Source: Phanerodontia chrysosporium
Lineage: Eukaryota; Basidiomycota; Agaricomycetes; Polyporales; Phanerochaetaceae
DNA length: 64,000 nucleotides
Direction of reading: 5' to 3'
Assembly (NCBI GenBank): GCA_001910725.1
Contig: MJGA01000036.1
Span: 1 to 64,000, forward strand
Shown here: positions 1 to 11,490 of the stretch, piece after piece
Layout: each line of letters starts with the position of its first letter
Position numbering within the stretch: position 1 is the first letter of the stretch
Notes under the pieces: model-generated
The model's input: only the letters and a program-made list of their open reading frames with translations
Databases searched by the model: none
Told to the model about the DNA's origin: nothing
Made by a program: the position numbers and the translations under genes

Positions 1-304
1 CTGGATCACGGGATAATGCATGGATTGCGGGGACCACAAAGATATCGCGAATTATTTGTCCTACCCTATTCTTATTGCTCGGCGCGCGGGAAACCGCACC
101 AACCGCGAGACGCCGATTATACCTGACACCCGGGCTATTTTACCGCAGCTTACCGCAAGCTGGAAAATATATTGTGGTTTACTGCAGCATTTTCCAGGCA
201 GAGATTATCAGAATCCCCTGCTATTCCCATGGGTTTCCCAGCCTCGCACTCGGTATACATACTGCATACTAGTTCATATGATATATTATTGATGTATCTA
301 CTCC
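1..304. other. No gene seen
   Basis: Only short open frames without recognisable motifs. The sequence lies just downstream of the agmatinase-like relic, which runs on the minus strand and ends at 305. Confidence 0.5.
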
Positions 305-1425
305 TCAAGCTGTCAATGGCGTCTTCGCCATGAGCACGAGCATCTCCAAGCCGATGTTCGCTGTGGCAATTTGTGTGATCTCGTCTAGCAGGTGGTGCTG
401 TCAGCCCAAGGCTCATGATAGACCAAGCACATACAACCCACCTTGGGTGTCATAGCCCGGCGTAACCTCGACGATGTCCGCGAAGACGATCTTCAGGTCG
501 GCCAGGCCAGGCCCTCCTTGTATGCGTAGTAGAAGTAGCTTCCGTGCGAGACGGGCACCTCCTCGCCCGGCAGCCACGGGCTGTCGGGGTCGTTCCAGTC
601 GGTGGGCTTCTACGTGTCTAATTGCACGGTGTGAGCACCACTGCATGGGAAGGGCACATGCAACACGTACCGAGGTGGCTGTCAAAGTGGATGACGCTGC
701 GAGTGCCACGTTAGATGTACTGAGGCGCATATAACCACCGGGCGAAGTGGCGACGCACCTCACAGGACCGTACACCTGCGCGACGCCGTAGAGCAGCGGG
801 AGCGTGATTGTGTGGTCGCCGCCCTGCAGCACACGAGATGAGCAGCCGACGCGTGGATGCGAGACACGGGGGACACACCAGCGTGAGCATGCGCAGGTGG
901 AACTTGCCGTCCTTCGCGATGCTCTTCTTGCCCGCGGCTGCTTGTGCCGCGCCGCGGAGGGAAGAACGCGCGAGGAGCGCGCTGTTTGCGATCTCGAGCT
1001 GGCGGAGCGCGACCTTGTTGTCGACGAAGACCATCGCTGCGGGTGCGGTGAGTAATTGGGAGGTTGTGGGTGTAGGAGCACGCACGGACGTCGCCACAGT
1101 CGACCACGTCTAGATGGTCGCTCACGCGCAGCTTCATGGGCAGGTTGATCCGGTCGACGCTGAGCCGCCGCGAGCCCTGGCGGACGCTGTTCAGGCCGAA
1201 GCACGCTCTGCAAGTATAAGTCGTGAGGAAGAGGTATGGGCTATGTGTGCTCACCCAGGGCGGTAGCTCGTAGCAGTATCAAACGGTGCACCTGGAGTAC
1301 ATCTCAGTGCTATGTACCAATGCAGAGGTGCGAGACTCACCAAGCACCGCACCGGTTGTGCACGCGCATCGTCTTGCACAGGTGGTCCCTCGTCTGCGAT
1401 GTCGATGTCCTTCGTCTCGGCGGTC
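305..1425 (-). pseudogene. Agmatinase/arginase-family ureohydrolase, broken copy
   Basis: Ureohydrolases of this family hydrolyse agmatine or a related guanidino compound to urea at a two-manganese centre. Minus-strand exons in order: a short exon reading GAPFDTATSYRPG (about 1272-1310); FGLNSVRQGSRRL ... VVDCGDV (about 1095-1205); MVFVDNKVALRQLE ... FHLRMLTL (about 880-1040); GGDHTITLPLLYGVAQVYGP (about 765-830); VIHFDSHLDT (about 650-690); then the C-terminal DLKIVFADIVEVTPGYD and a last exon DEITQIATANIGLEM ... PLTA ending in TGA at 305. Plausible GT...AG introns separate them. Two defects mark decay: a TAG (about 610-612) right after the metal-binding HFDSHLDT motif, and loss of roughly 100 residues (including the expected second Asp-rich metal motif) between HGSYFYYAYKEG and DLKIVFADIV, which also sit in different frames. 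The N-terminus is not resolved. Family assignment is firm; the exact substrate class is not. Confidence 0.75.
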
Positions 1426-2889
1426 AATTCAGGGCGTGAGACTTCTGTGCTGATGTCTTGTGTACAGTGGGTTCAGAATTATCCAGCTGTATCTTGCCCG
1501 ACAGCGGGGCCTTGGGCGCTGGTGCAGACTCCTATACAGGGAGGGAGGGATGAAAAAGACATAGTGATGGTCGAAGCAGAAGGAATGAAAGCGCGGAGTG
1601 TACGCGCAAGCAGCTTAAGTGACGCCCGGAAAGCTTTACAAGCCCCGCGTCATGGAGAGCAGCAACACATGCGCGGTTTCAACACAGGGCTCAGACTCAG
1701 TACCATGTCCCCATATAGTCGTCATGGAAAAGTCCCACTTAGGTCGGCCATTGGTCTTTCTATGCTAGCAAACTGTCAGCTGCTAGGTTCTGGTCCCGAT
1801 GATTGTCTTGCAGCATCTTGCTCACACCCATGATATTCTGCAATTTAGTGAGGTATATATTATGCATCCGCAAGAGGTCCGAGAATATCTCGAAGCTTGC
1901 GAGGGAGAGCGAGACGCTGCGGTATCTACTGATCTCGCGCGGTATCTATTGCCGAACCGCGAGACGGGCGCTTTTCTCACTTTGTCCGCGAGCTACCGCG
2001 GCACATTTCTCTGACTATTTTGCTGATGGGGTAGGTAAGTGGAGTCGCACCAAGGGATCAAGACGAAGGACAAGTGAGTTGCCACAAACAAGCTTGTCGT
2101 CATATCAGATGGTCACATGATGCGTGCCCCCGCGCGGAGAGAGAGAAAGATGATGTCCCGGCGACGTGTAGGCAGTGTAGCAGAGCCTCTCTTCACCTGC
2201 TTGAATTTTCGAACAGTCTCGTATGTGACAGCTGGGATTTGCGGCGGCCGAGCAACTTCGCGGAGAGCGGACCAGTCCATCGTTGAGACGAGCCTGGGTG
2301 GGCAAGAAACAACGTTCCTGCTGTTTGACAGCGTCGATTGCGATGCACGACGGTATATTTCCAACTTTTGTAGTGATCATGGCATCGTGCATATCCAACA
2401 CTGTCAAGGGTTGACTCGGAAGCGCGACCGTGAACGCTGGACAACACTAGATGCTACGTTGAGAATACCAGCAGCATCATCTTCTCGAGGGCCGACGCCT
2501 ATGTACTCCAGGCAGGAGAAGGGCGAGTGGATACTGTGAGCTAGCACCGCATCCGGGGTCGTCAGGTGAAAAATTCCCAGTCTAAGAGAAATATCGAGGA
2601 GGACCTGCAGGATATGTATAATGCGTCCTCTTGCGGTTGCCTTGGAAAGTCGAAGGTGTCAGGCACGAGGTTTGCTAACTCGTGCCGAAAGTAGTGATAC
2701 CCACGCGAGGTCAGGAGGTGTAGGCGGGTAGCGAAGGAAAGTGGGAGTGAGTCTCTTCTGCGCTGATACCGCCATCCGAGCCCGATGTGCCTATGGCGTC
2801 GTGGAGGTGAGAGAACAAGGCCTATGTCTTGTCGAGGTCAACTCGCCAGTCATGGCAGGAGAATGTATATAGACAAAGTGCGCATGATC
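1426..2889. other. 1.5 kb without a supportable gene
   Basis: Open frames of 70-140 codons occur on both strands (for example + 2117-2539) but show no recognisable domain and no consistent intron/exon structure. It may hold decayed coding sequence between the agmatinase-like and F-box-like relics. Confidence 0.4.
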
Positions 2890-3300
2890 TCAAGATGTCT
2901 CGTACAGTGCGGGTCTATCTTCACTTGAGTCTTCGTGCCGGGCTTGCGCTTGTAGCCATGATTTCAACGACCGCGACTCGGCGTTGAACGCTTCGTCGAC
3001 ATCTGAATTGGGATTGCAAAGATTTGCAATGAACAGGTGCCGGGTGACAAAAGGACTGTCCAGGATGTTGATTCAACCTGCCAACGCATCAAACCACTCG
3101 TTCCCGTCGAGACGAACGGCGTGATAGCGGAAAGGGCTTGACAATAAATCGTGCAAAATACGAGAGACAGTGTCGTATACTCGCCGTTCGTGCGGACATG
3201 GCGTGTAATCCTTTCCCACATGTCGATAGGACATCTGTCCATCGCGGGTGCGGTCATGGGGGTTGTTGAGCAAAGCATGCAATGAGCGCGATTTTTGAAC
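2890..3300 (-). pseudogene. F-box-like protein fragment, degenerate
   Basis: Minus-strand reading gives CPIDMWERITRHVRTNGEYT, then in another frame VSRILHDLLSSPFRYHAVRL, then after an in-frame TGA (about 3072-3074) TRHLFIANLCNPNSDVDEAF. This order (Cys-Pro-x-Asp-x-Trp start, a 'T(D/N)G(G/E)YT' segment, a 'VSR..' segment, 'PFRYHAVRL', then a 'xRHLFI' segment) resembles the short F-box-like head common in agaricomycete proteins of unknown ligand. At least one frame switch and one stop interrupt it, and no C-terminal repeats follow. Similarity is from motif memory, so the family label is tentative; the broken state is visible directly. Confidence 0.45.
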
Positions 3301-3600
3301 TGACGTACATGCGAACAGCCCGGGGATCTGGAGGTTATCCAACGCCCCCGGAGACAGCGAGAGTTGCCTACAGTGTTGTAGACGATGATGACTAGCTAGT
3401 ACCTGAGCAGCCTTCAGCTAGAGTGCACGATTGTTGAGAGGTAGCGTCCCCCTGCAGGCCAGTCGGACTGCTGGTGCTCGACTCATAAGCATGCGCGCCC
3501 GAAGTCCGGACCTGTAGTCACAGAAGAAGTGTATTCCGAGGATCCATGGCATGCAACGAGAGATATAGACCTGACAAGCCGCCCTTTGACGCAAGCAATA

Positions 3601-4110
3601 TCAACGCCAGCAAAGAGAATCAGGTGACGTCGAATAAAGAGTGCGGTTCCACCACTCCTTGGGCCGTCTGGCGGAGCCAGACTTTCCTTCAGCGTACAGC
3701 CTACTAACGTTGTAGGTGGAAAATCTCTTGCGTAGAGCCGGACGGGGCTTGGGCGGTCGCTCGGGTGTCGAGGCCAAAGTCAGACTCTCCTTGAGCAGGT
3801 CGCCGGAGAGGACTGCCGCGGTTGACGAGGTGTCAGATCCCGGCGCGGGGGTCTCGAGCGGCGACGACGGAGAACTGGCTGTAGACTGGTCGCTGGAGAA
3901 GCTGCGCTCCTGCAGAAGGGATGTCAGTTTACTATGACGCAGCACATGATGGCAACGTACTCTGCACACTTCCCTCCATATGTCGAGCGAGGGTAGGCGA
4001 GGGGGGTCACGGGAAGTGTTGAACCGCTCGAGGGGCGATTCGGGTTCGACAAAGGTCTTCCGTGAAGCCTTGGGTGTCTGAGGGACAGGGAGAGAAAAGA
4101 CAGTGTTCAT
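3601..4110 (-). CDS. Hypothetical Ser/Pro-rich protein
   Basis: A 169-codon frame from ATG at 4110, beginning MNTVFSLPVPQTPKASRK. A canonical 51-nt intron can be read at about 3908-3958 (GTACGT ... CTGAC ... CTGCAG). Its length is a multiple of three and it has no stop, so the frame stays open whether or not it is spliced; the spliced product is about 152 residues. The protein is rich in Ser, Pro and Thr (SSPSSPLETPAPGSDTSST) and has a basic C-terminal part (PKPRPALRKRFSTYNVSR). No domain, signal peptide or membrane segment is seen. I do not recognise the family. It stands alone between the relic zone and the Nse2 gene. Confidence 0.45.
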   Translation of the reverse strand: MNTVFSLPVPQTPKASRKTFVEPESPLERFNTSRDPPRLPSLDIWREVCRVRCHHVLRHSKLTSLLQERSFSSDQSTASSPSSPLETPAPGSDTSSTAAVLSGDLLKESLTLASTPERPPKPRPALRKRFSTYNVSRLYAEGKSGSARRPKEWWNRTLYSTSPDSLCWR

Positions 4111-4478
4111 GATTCAGATTAGTCCGTTGAGTGAGCGTGGGATAAAGGTCGTTGGTCGTGAGCGGTCGTAATAGTCGTGAAGAGAGTCGTGAATAGTCAG
4201 CCCGACGCGCGAGGCACCTTATATTAAGCTGCGGCTGACGGAGGCGAACCAACCGAGACGTAGATGACAGCGTCATAAGCTCGTTGACTGCCAAACAACC
4301 AGGTGTCAGATGTGTTTTCAACTGCGGCTGACAACAGAATAGTCAACGACGTGGAATCCTGGCTGGTCCTGAGAGGCATCCGCGGTAAGACCGGACAATG
4401 GACTGACGATAAATAACTAAACAAATACAATACCCATTACAATGCTCTAATGTGGGGTATCTCAGCAACTGGGCCCAT
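4111..4478. other. Intergenic, nothing recognised
   Basis: Upstream of the hypothetical gene ending at 3601 and downstream of the Nse2 stop at 4479. Only short shadow frames are present. Confidence 0.5.
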
Positions 4479-5748
4479 TTATTCGATGACATTTTCGTCG
4501 TCACTATCCTGCTCTTCGCGCAGCCGCTCACGTCGTGCGGCCTCCTTCGCTTTTCTCGCAAGGTCCTTGTTAGGCTTGAGATCTGCGAGCGAGATGATCT
4601 TGTGACAACCAGCGCTCGGGCACTTTTTTCGCTCTGTGCGGTCATGCTTGAGGAAGTCGCGGATGGCGGAAGCATCGAATGAGTGTTTGCAGATCTCCCT
4701 GCATGCAAGTTGAGCCGATCTGGTAGAAAGAGAGGTGGATATACGTACGAGGTGAGAGGGTCCTCGAGCAATTTGAGAGTAAGAGGACATCTGTAGTCTT
4801 GGGTGACGCCTCCGACCTGTACGTCATCGTCATCGTCGCTGTCATCGCCTTCCTCTAATAATCGACATGCTGTGTAAGTATTTTGTGCAAGTATACATAT
4901 AATCGAAGCGTACCTGCGGGAATGAGATCTGCAACTGGCGGCATGGCTTCGCCCGGATGTTGCACCTCCTGTACACGTGTTAGCTTTGAAAGAGCGGCGA
5001 GCAAAGCAACGCACATATATCGCCTGACGAAAGCTGACGTACTCGTCATGCTTGGCATACTTTTGACGAGATGTCTTCGTCTTGTGATCCTCGATCTTGT
5101 TTTGGACCGCAGTCTCATAACGAGAGATAATTTCCATCTGCAACGGTGAAGTTCTGAATATAGATCAAAACATGAATGCCTGGATACATACCACTGCATC
5201 ACCACGCATGATTTGCTGGTACAGCTCGCCCAGCGTATCTTCATGCGCGCAAAGCTCCTTTTCCGTGTCGACCAACTGTCTCATCATCTTATCGACCTCA
5301 CCCAAGTTCTGGCACGGCGTTAGCTACATGGCGCAAAAGACCGCATACACGTGCTCACCTTCTCGGCCTTTTCACCGTCAGTAAACTCTGCAAGCGCAGA
5401 GGCAATATCCTGTGCAGCGGCATACGCAGGGGTATGTATACTCTGTCTGATCTGGGCCCAGTCCTGAGCTAGACCCGTTAAGCGTCCCGCCTGCTGCCTG
5501 TCTACTGGCTGGTCCGTGAAGTTTGCCAAAGGATCGTCAAGCAAATCTTCATCGTTTGCAACATCTACAACCCCTTGTGGCTGCTTCCGCGGTTTCTTCT
5601 CCTTTTTCGCGTCTCTGACTCGCTGAGGCTGAGTCGCGGCTTCGACGTCGTCGAGCTCCTCGTCGCGCGCCTGTGTCGCAGAGGCGTCCTCTATGTCGTC
5701 CGTATCCTGCCTGCGCAGTCGCCGGGAAGACGTTGCGGCGGGCATCAC
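4479..5748 (-). CDS. nse2: E3 SUMO-protein ligase Nse2/Mms21 (Smc5/6 complex)
   Basis: Nse2 attaches SUMO to Smc5/6 and other chromatin targets during DNA repair. Six exons can be read: complement of 4479-4698, 4749-4854, 4914-4968, 5015-5137, 5192-5308 and 5359-5748, each bounded by GT/AG, giving 336 residues in one clean frame. The N-terminal half is acidic/basic and then helical (LDDPLANFTDQPVDRQQAGR; MEIISRYETAVQNKIEDHKT), as expected for the Smc5-binding coiled coil. The C-terminal SP-RING is complete: YRCPLTLKLLEDP, then EICKHSFDASAIRDFL, then KKCPSAGCHKIISLADLKPN, supplying the C...C-x-H...C...C zinc ligands. A charged tail ends DSDDENVIE. Its ATG lies 182 bp from that of the uS12m gene on the other strand, so the two probably share a promoter region. 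Confidence 0.9.
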
Positions 5749-5930
5749 TCAGAGGCGTGTCTGTTTGGGAAGTGGGGGATCAAGAGGACGACGCGAGACG
5801 CGACCGGGTTCCTCAATGAGTGGGCGAGCGCACGTGATAGACTTTAGGGCCGGCGAACTCGTGCGAGCCGACGGCGCTTTCCGTTTTCGTCGCGGGCGCC
5901 TCCCTCCCGCCGTCCGCTCCGTCTTCGACG
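5749..5930. promoter_or_regulatory. Shared divergent promoter interval nse2 / uS12m
   Basis: 182 bp separate the two divergent start codons (5748 minus, 5931 plus). No TATA box is visible; the interval is GC-rich. The bidirectional-promoter role is inferred from spacing alone. Confidence 0.5.
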
Positions 5931-6576
5931 ATGTTCGCCGCCCTGCGCACGCTCGCCCGCATCTCGCGGCCGTGGGCGCCGTCCGCGCCGCTGCACGCTG
6001 CGCGCAGCCTCCTTGCTCCGCGCCCTGCACCGCTGGCGCCTCGTCTCCCTCTCGCCGCGCTCGCGCGTACCTTCCATGCCTCGCCGCCGTCCCTCGTCAC
6101 GCTGAACCAGTCGACACGGCGGAAGCACAAGAAGAAGAAGGCGCCACCAAAATCGCCGCTGCTCTACGGATGCCCGCAGAAGAAGGGCGTCGTCAGCCAT
6201 GTCTTCATCATGAAGCCCAAGAAGCCCAACTCGGCCAAGCGTAAAGTTGCCCGCGTGAAGCTCAGCAATGGAGAATCCATCCATGCATACATCCCGGGTG
6301 AGGGACACAACCTGCAGGAGCACAGCGTTGTTATGGTCAGGGGTGGCCGTGCGCAGGATTTGCCAGGTGTCCGGTGCGTACAATCATTGTGTTCGTGTTG
6401 TGCGTGTGTCAATTTATCTCGTATGCAGGTACAAGGTCTTGCGTGGTGTACTTGACTGTGGTCCCGTCGTCAACCGTGTGACAGCCCGCAGTCGATACGG
6501 AGGTAAGTTTTGTCATTATGTCTCATTATACACTGTACTTACACTTATCGCAGCCAAGAAGCCGAAGCAGCAGTAG
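5931..6576 (+). CDS. MRPS12: Mitochondrial small-subunit ribosomal protein uS12m
   Basis: uS12 sits at the decoding centre of the small ribosomal subunit; this is the nuclear-encoded mitochondrial form. Exons: 5931-6373, 6429-6502, 6554-6576, giving 179 residues. The first 50 or so residues are Arg/Ala/Pro-rich without acids ([20 protein letters not shown]), a typical matrix-targeting presequence. The body shows the uS12 signatures: [18 protein letters not shown], then [54 protein letters not shown] and [19 protein letters not shown], ending KKPKQQ. Introns are 55 and 51 nt with standard borders. Frame is intact throughout. Confidence 0.95.
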
Positions 6577-6752
6577 CCTGCAGTGGTTTTCCTGGATATC
6601 ATACCCTCCCACTTGTCATAGCTTCTCAAAAATGCTCTAATCAATCCAGTGCTTTCATTGAGATCATTGCGGAGTCCTCAGTGCGACATTGACAAGTGAA
6701 AGGGTCCATATGCAGGGGGTATACGAAGAATTTGCAGATCCGGTCATGAGAG

Positions 6753-9700
6753 TCATGGCATCAACCCACCCGCCTCCCTCAGTCTATTCTCTCTCTCCTG
6801 GGCTCCCCGTACCGCCTTTTCGATCTCCGTCTTTATCGCCCACACCCACGCGTCGCGCTCGAGCTTGCTTCGCGTGCGGTAGACCGACACCTTACGCTTG
6901 GCATCGAGGGCGGGCAGTGTGCTCTCGGGAGCCTTCGCCACAGGCCGGAGCCACCATATCATGAAGAGTGTGTCCTCGTCCATGTCGTCCGACTCGAGCC
7001 CGTCTTGGTAGCGCCGCGGCAGCGGCGGGTCGTCCGGACGGTACTGCCCCTCGGGAAGCTGCTGTGCGGCCAGGTAGCCGGAGCACACGTACGCGTCCAG
7101 CAGATGCACAATTCCGCGTTTGCGGTGGTCCAGCGTCGTGCCCTTGATGGCGAATTCGACTAGATGCCCAGCGACGAGGACAAGCTGCATGTGCCTGCCA
7201 TGAAGTCAGCAAAGAGGAAATCACAGCTGCAGAGCGGAACGCGAATACGCACTGATACTGTCCTCGCAGCCCCTTCCTCCCGAAGAGCCGTCCAGTCTTG
7301 CTGATGGGCCTGCACCCGTCAAGCAGGCACCAGTCGTAGAACCACGACAACTCGGGGGAGGACGCCTCGGGGTCTGCCGGTGCCTCCGGCAGCTCGTCGC
7401 GGTCGTGGTCGATGTGCTTGTGGGGCGTGATCCTCGGGCGGCCAGTCGCAACGTGCATGATGTCCATCTCGTTGCGTGCGTCGACCTGGTGGCGCTTTTT
7501 CCAGTACGAGATGAGCGGGCGCAGCCGTGAGATCCACTCAAGAGCGTATTGCGCAGAATATGCCTGGGATGAACGCTTAGTGACATTCGCAGTCGTCATG
7601 ATATGCGGCACACCTCAAATCTGATCACCCGTCCAGACGTGAGCACGAGCTCGAAGGAGCGGCGAAGCCGCGTCTGCGACACATCTAACGCCTTCGCGAG
7701 GCCCTCAGGCCCGCCCGGATCACGATGGTCCTCTTCATCCTGCTCGACAGCCTCCCAGAAGCCGGGTGTGTCTTCCCACTGAGGGACCTCCCGGAAGGCA
7801 GAAACATCCTCAGCGTGCCGTGGGACGATTTGAAACGCGCGCCGCACCGCGACGATGCTCCGGAGGTCGCACAGGCCGCTTGCAGTCAGCACCTGTTGCG
7901 CGCCGCGGAGCGCCTCTGCCTTGCGCAACGCCTCCGGATCGTCCACCTCGGGCGGCGGCCCTGGCGGAGGTGGCGGGTGCGCTTGTGCGGCGCTCACGAA
8001 GAAGATGTACCCGTCGTGAGTGGACAGGTACAGGGCCTGTTTGAGGGTCGAGTTCGGCCGGATGCGTTCGAGGTACCCTTCGACGCCTGGTGGTTCGTCC
8101 AATCGGGTACCGTCTTTCAGGTGTATGCGAGTAGGGCGGTGTTCTTCTAGTCGGAGCTCGAGATGTGCAGGCTTTTCGGCCTGAGAGAGACGGTCAATAC
8201 TCGTCGTATAAAGCACGAGAACAAACGCACCTGTTTGATGGACAGGCCGTACAGCACGGCCCAATCGCGATTCTTTCCCATCACGTCCTCGGTCTGCCAG
8301 ACCCAGTCCAGCCTTGCATCGACGCGCCATGCTAGCTGCAGGGAAGCGCCCTCACTGAGAGCCTTCCCAATAACCGCGTCGTAATCCTCGACCTTGTGCA
8401 GCACCTGTTTGCACAGGTTGACTGTGTTTTCTGGAGTGAAAACCGTATATGCCTTGTTGATGGTGCTGAGATCCCCAGAGGGAATGCCAATCCGTAGTCT
8501 GGCGTCCAGTCGTGGACAGCGCAGCTCAACAGATTCCGGTAGTTCTCCGCCCAACCTGTGCCTAAACTTCTGTGAGAAACACATTCCCATGTTATGAGAC
8601 AGGGTTACGAACCACAACTTCCAAAACCAGTCGACGGCCCTTGTGCGCGATTTTGTATTGAAGACAAAGACATTCGTCCCCTTCGATCCTAGAAGTATAC
8701 GTCCCTTGAGCCGAGATCTGGCACGCAATGGCTTGTGAGGGCAGGACAGACAGAATGTGAAGTCGGTGAACGAGTAAAGTGACAGGCGTGTCCCCGTCTT
8801 CAGCGGTATGACGAACGCGAGCTGCTTGTGACCGACCATCCACTCTCGACCTGGAGTCCACTGTCAACGTGTGAACAAAATGTGGGTATAGGCGGCCACA
8901 GGGTATAAGAGTGTGCTCACGTAATTCCGGTACAGCTCAATGCGGTCCTTCCTCCAGGCGACAATATATTCTGACATATCATAGTACTGAACATGCGGCG
9001 TCACACGAGCCTTCTTGTCGTCAAAACCTGCACCAAGCGTAGCCGTCGTGAAGAAAACTTGCACAAGCATCCTATCTGGAGAATTGATGTAGACGGGTCT
9101 ATGGTTTGAGTCGGGTGTGGCTTACCTCGCATGATGGTCTCGGAACTTTGGGTCTCGGTAGTCATAGCCTCCTGGGCAACCTGAGCTGCACTAGCACTTG
9201 TGACCTGCATTTGGGACTTCGTGCGAGCCAAAACTTCATTAGGTGGGGCAGGCTCTTCTTGAGGCGTAGGCAGTGCAGAGTAATGCACCATCTTCCCCTT
9301 CCCTTTGGACGGCCTTGGGACATGCAGATATCCCGACGCATCCTGTGATATAGAGGCGCTGGACAGAGCCGGTGCAGACTTGCTGGTTGTCACCCTCGGG
9401 GGCTGAGGTGGTCCGGGGTCGGCGCCTTCCAGTGCAGGCGGGTTTTCAAGGAGCGGTGTCGCAGAATTGGTACTACCTGGCATAGGGAGGTTACCATTGT
9501 GGATAGGGTAGGAAGTCCTGAAGAAGCCCGTACGTTGCGATTGTGCATACAGAGACCCGGCGTCGTGACCTCCTTCCAGCTCGGAAGGTGCAGTGACGAA
9601 CGTCTCGTGTCCTGTCCCCGCAGTCGGAGGGTGCGCATGTCCACGCGCTGCAGAGCCGGTCGCAGAGCTCAAACGACTCTGCGCGGGAGTCTGGATGGTC

Positions 9701-10047
9701 CGTGTCGCGTCGAACACATTGACACCGAGGAAGACACCGACGTCGAACGAGGTGCCGACCCATTGACTAGTCGGCTTTGTCTCGCGGCGGCGGGCACGCG
9801 CCTTCGCCCACTCGGTTTGCTTCCACTTGCGGTACATCTCTTCGCGTATGTGACGCTCCTCGTCCTCGCTCCAGTCTTCCTCGCGTCCGCCCTGTCCAAT
9901 GAAAAACTGGAGGGCATAATTTCGGATGGCATCGCGCACTCCTGCGTCCTCGTCCTTGTCTCTGTGCTGACGTGAGAAGAACCGTCGCCATCCCTTGGGG
10001 GCTTCTGCGAAGGTACTGTCGAGCTGGGACGCGACCTGTTCTGGCAT
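6753..10047 (-). CDS. Spo71-like PH-domain protein (Spo7_2_N + PH)
   Basis: In budding yeast Spo71 acts at the prospore membrane during meiotic membrane growth; its relatives in fission yeast are meiotically up-regulated. Here about seven exons give a protein near 950 residues. The N-terminus (ATG at 10047) holds GWRRFFSRQHRDKD, REEMYRKWKQTEWAKARARR and SQWVGTSFDVGVFLGVNVF, matching the Spo7_2_N head. A Pro/Ser-rich linker follows, then TPHVQYYDMSEYIVAWRKD, WMVGHKQLAFVIPLKTGTRL and SRTRAVDWFWKLW (first PH-like part), LAWRVDARLDWVWQTEDVMG, and a C-terminal PH-like part with LFMIWWLRPV and KLERDAWVWAIKTEIEKAV. Introns, from the start downstream, are at about 9126-9073, 8921-8862, 8613-8570, 8229-8180, 7614-7567 and 7254-7197. 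The first ATG could lie further 5' if an unseen exon exists; an in-frame stop sits 36 nt upstream of 10047. All splice joins keep one frame. It converges on uS12m, with 176 bp between stops. Confidence 0.75.
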
Positions 10048-10638
10048 GGGCCTATGAACCGCCTGCGATGCTTGTGTGGGTCATCTCGTTTCGTGACTTC
10101 GACCCCAGAGTCGATGGTGATGGGTGGTGGTACAGAGTTTGGGGAGACCATGGCCCTCCGCCAGGGTCAGCACCTGTCTGGTCTGCGAGGCCTGTGAGGG
10201 AGAGAGACAAGGGACGAGGATGAGAGGATGAGACTGAGACCATTCCAGCATGCCAAGGTCAATGATGCCGACGTCACAGCTCGCAGGCGACATCAGCCAT
10301 CAGGGTCATCACCGTCCACTGATGCGCTCCCCAGCATTCGCTAACCGACCCCAACCACCCTCACCTGCGCTCATTTTCGCCATCCTACCAGCTCAGGACT
10401 AGAATTCACCAAACTCATGAGGCGGTTCTAGGCAGTCAATATTTCCCTCGCAAATGCTGGTAATGCACGAGGCGTTCTGCGCCGCCACACTTCGTTTCAA
10501 GGTAAGCGATCTTGGAGGAGCTCGCTAGGGGATTTATTCTCCACATGTACTACACGCCATACCCCTAATCCCAGCGATGCTTCACCACTGGGTTGTTGCG
10601 CCTAACCCACGCCAACGAAGTCCCACCTGCGCGTAGAG
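10048..10638. other. Intergenic, nothing recognised
   Basis: Lies upstream of the Spo71-like start. Minus frames such as 10052-10293 are Pro/Ser-rich but carry no supporting motif. An extra 5' exon of the Spo71-like gene cannot be excluded. Confidence 0.4.
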
Positions 10639-11162
10639 GGGTCAAGCGAGGTCACCAGAGCCGGGGGAGCCGTCGTGTATGAGCTGACTGAGTAGGAGGG
10701 CGGTGCAGCGGCTGTCGTCGTTCGCGCCATATCCCAAGAGAGCTCGCAGGAGAGCCCACGCGTAATAGCAGAACACGAGGCCGACGATGACATTGTAGAG
10801 GGAGACCTCTTGCCGAATGCAGTCGCGTAAGTTCGGATGTCGTTCCAGATGGCGTTGAGACATTCGCGCAAGGGTCGCCTTCGCCTTCTCCTTTCCAGCA
10901 AGGGAATGCACTGCTGTGCCTCCAGACAGAGCGAGCCGTAGTTCCAGTCTTCATACGCGGGTATCGCTTGAAGGTCCTCGATAGACCCGAGGCTGCTCAA
11001 CGAGCTGAGAGACGCGTCGTAGCTGCCGCGGTAGTACGAGCTCGAGCTTGAAAACCCAGATAGCGTTGAATACGAGCTTGAGACACTGAGAAGACTTGTA
11101 GAGGACGGGATAGCACATGGAGGTCTGAGGGTCTTCTCGCGGTCGCAGGTACTGGAGTTCAT
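10639..11162 (-). CDS. Hypothetical single-pass membrane protein
   Basis: Likely ATG at 11162 (MNSSTCDREKTLRPP). A Ser-rich segment (SVSSSYSTLSGFSSSSSYY) leads into IPAYEDWNYGSLCLEAQQC and CLNAIWNDIRTYATAFG. The hydrophobic segment LYNVIVGLVFCYYAWALLRA and tail to GSGDLA are in a frame shifted by one base, with the switch near 10805-10830 and no GT...AG pair to explain it. Read through that shift the product is about 174 residues with one membrane span near the C-terminus. I do not recognise a family. Confidence 0.4.
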
Positions 11163-11490
11163 GTTCGGTTTCGCGAGTTCAAGAGTCACCAGGGTCGACA
11201 AGCGTAGGGCGATGGGCTGAAATACACTCGAGGTAAAGACCACACAGGAACAGTCTTTGCGTGCGAGTGTGCTAGTGCTTCGTGGTTGGTTGTTTGTGTC
11301 TGCAGCAGGCGTGAAAGGCGGACATCTATCCTCGGTTCGCACCCCGAAATGGCAACTCTAGTCGTTCACCCGCTTCCGAATTAGACTGGGAGACAACTTG
11401 CACGATCTGGGCCCTTTCGATTACACTATCTATACATACAGGTCATATTTTGTCGTTGCATTCGTACTCGTTCATCACGGCGTTTACCCC

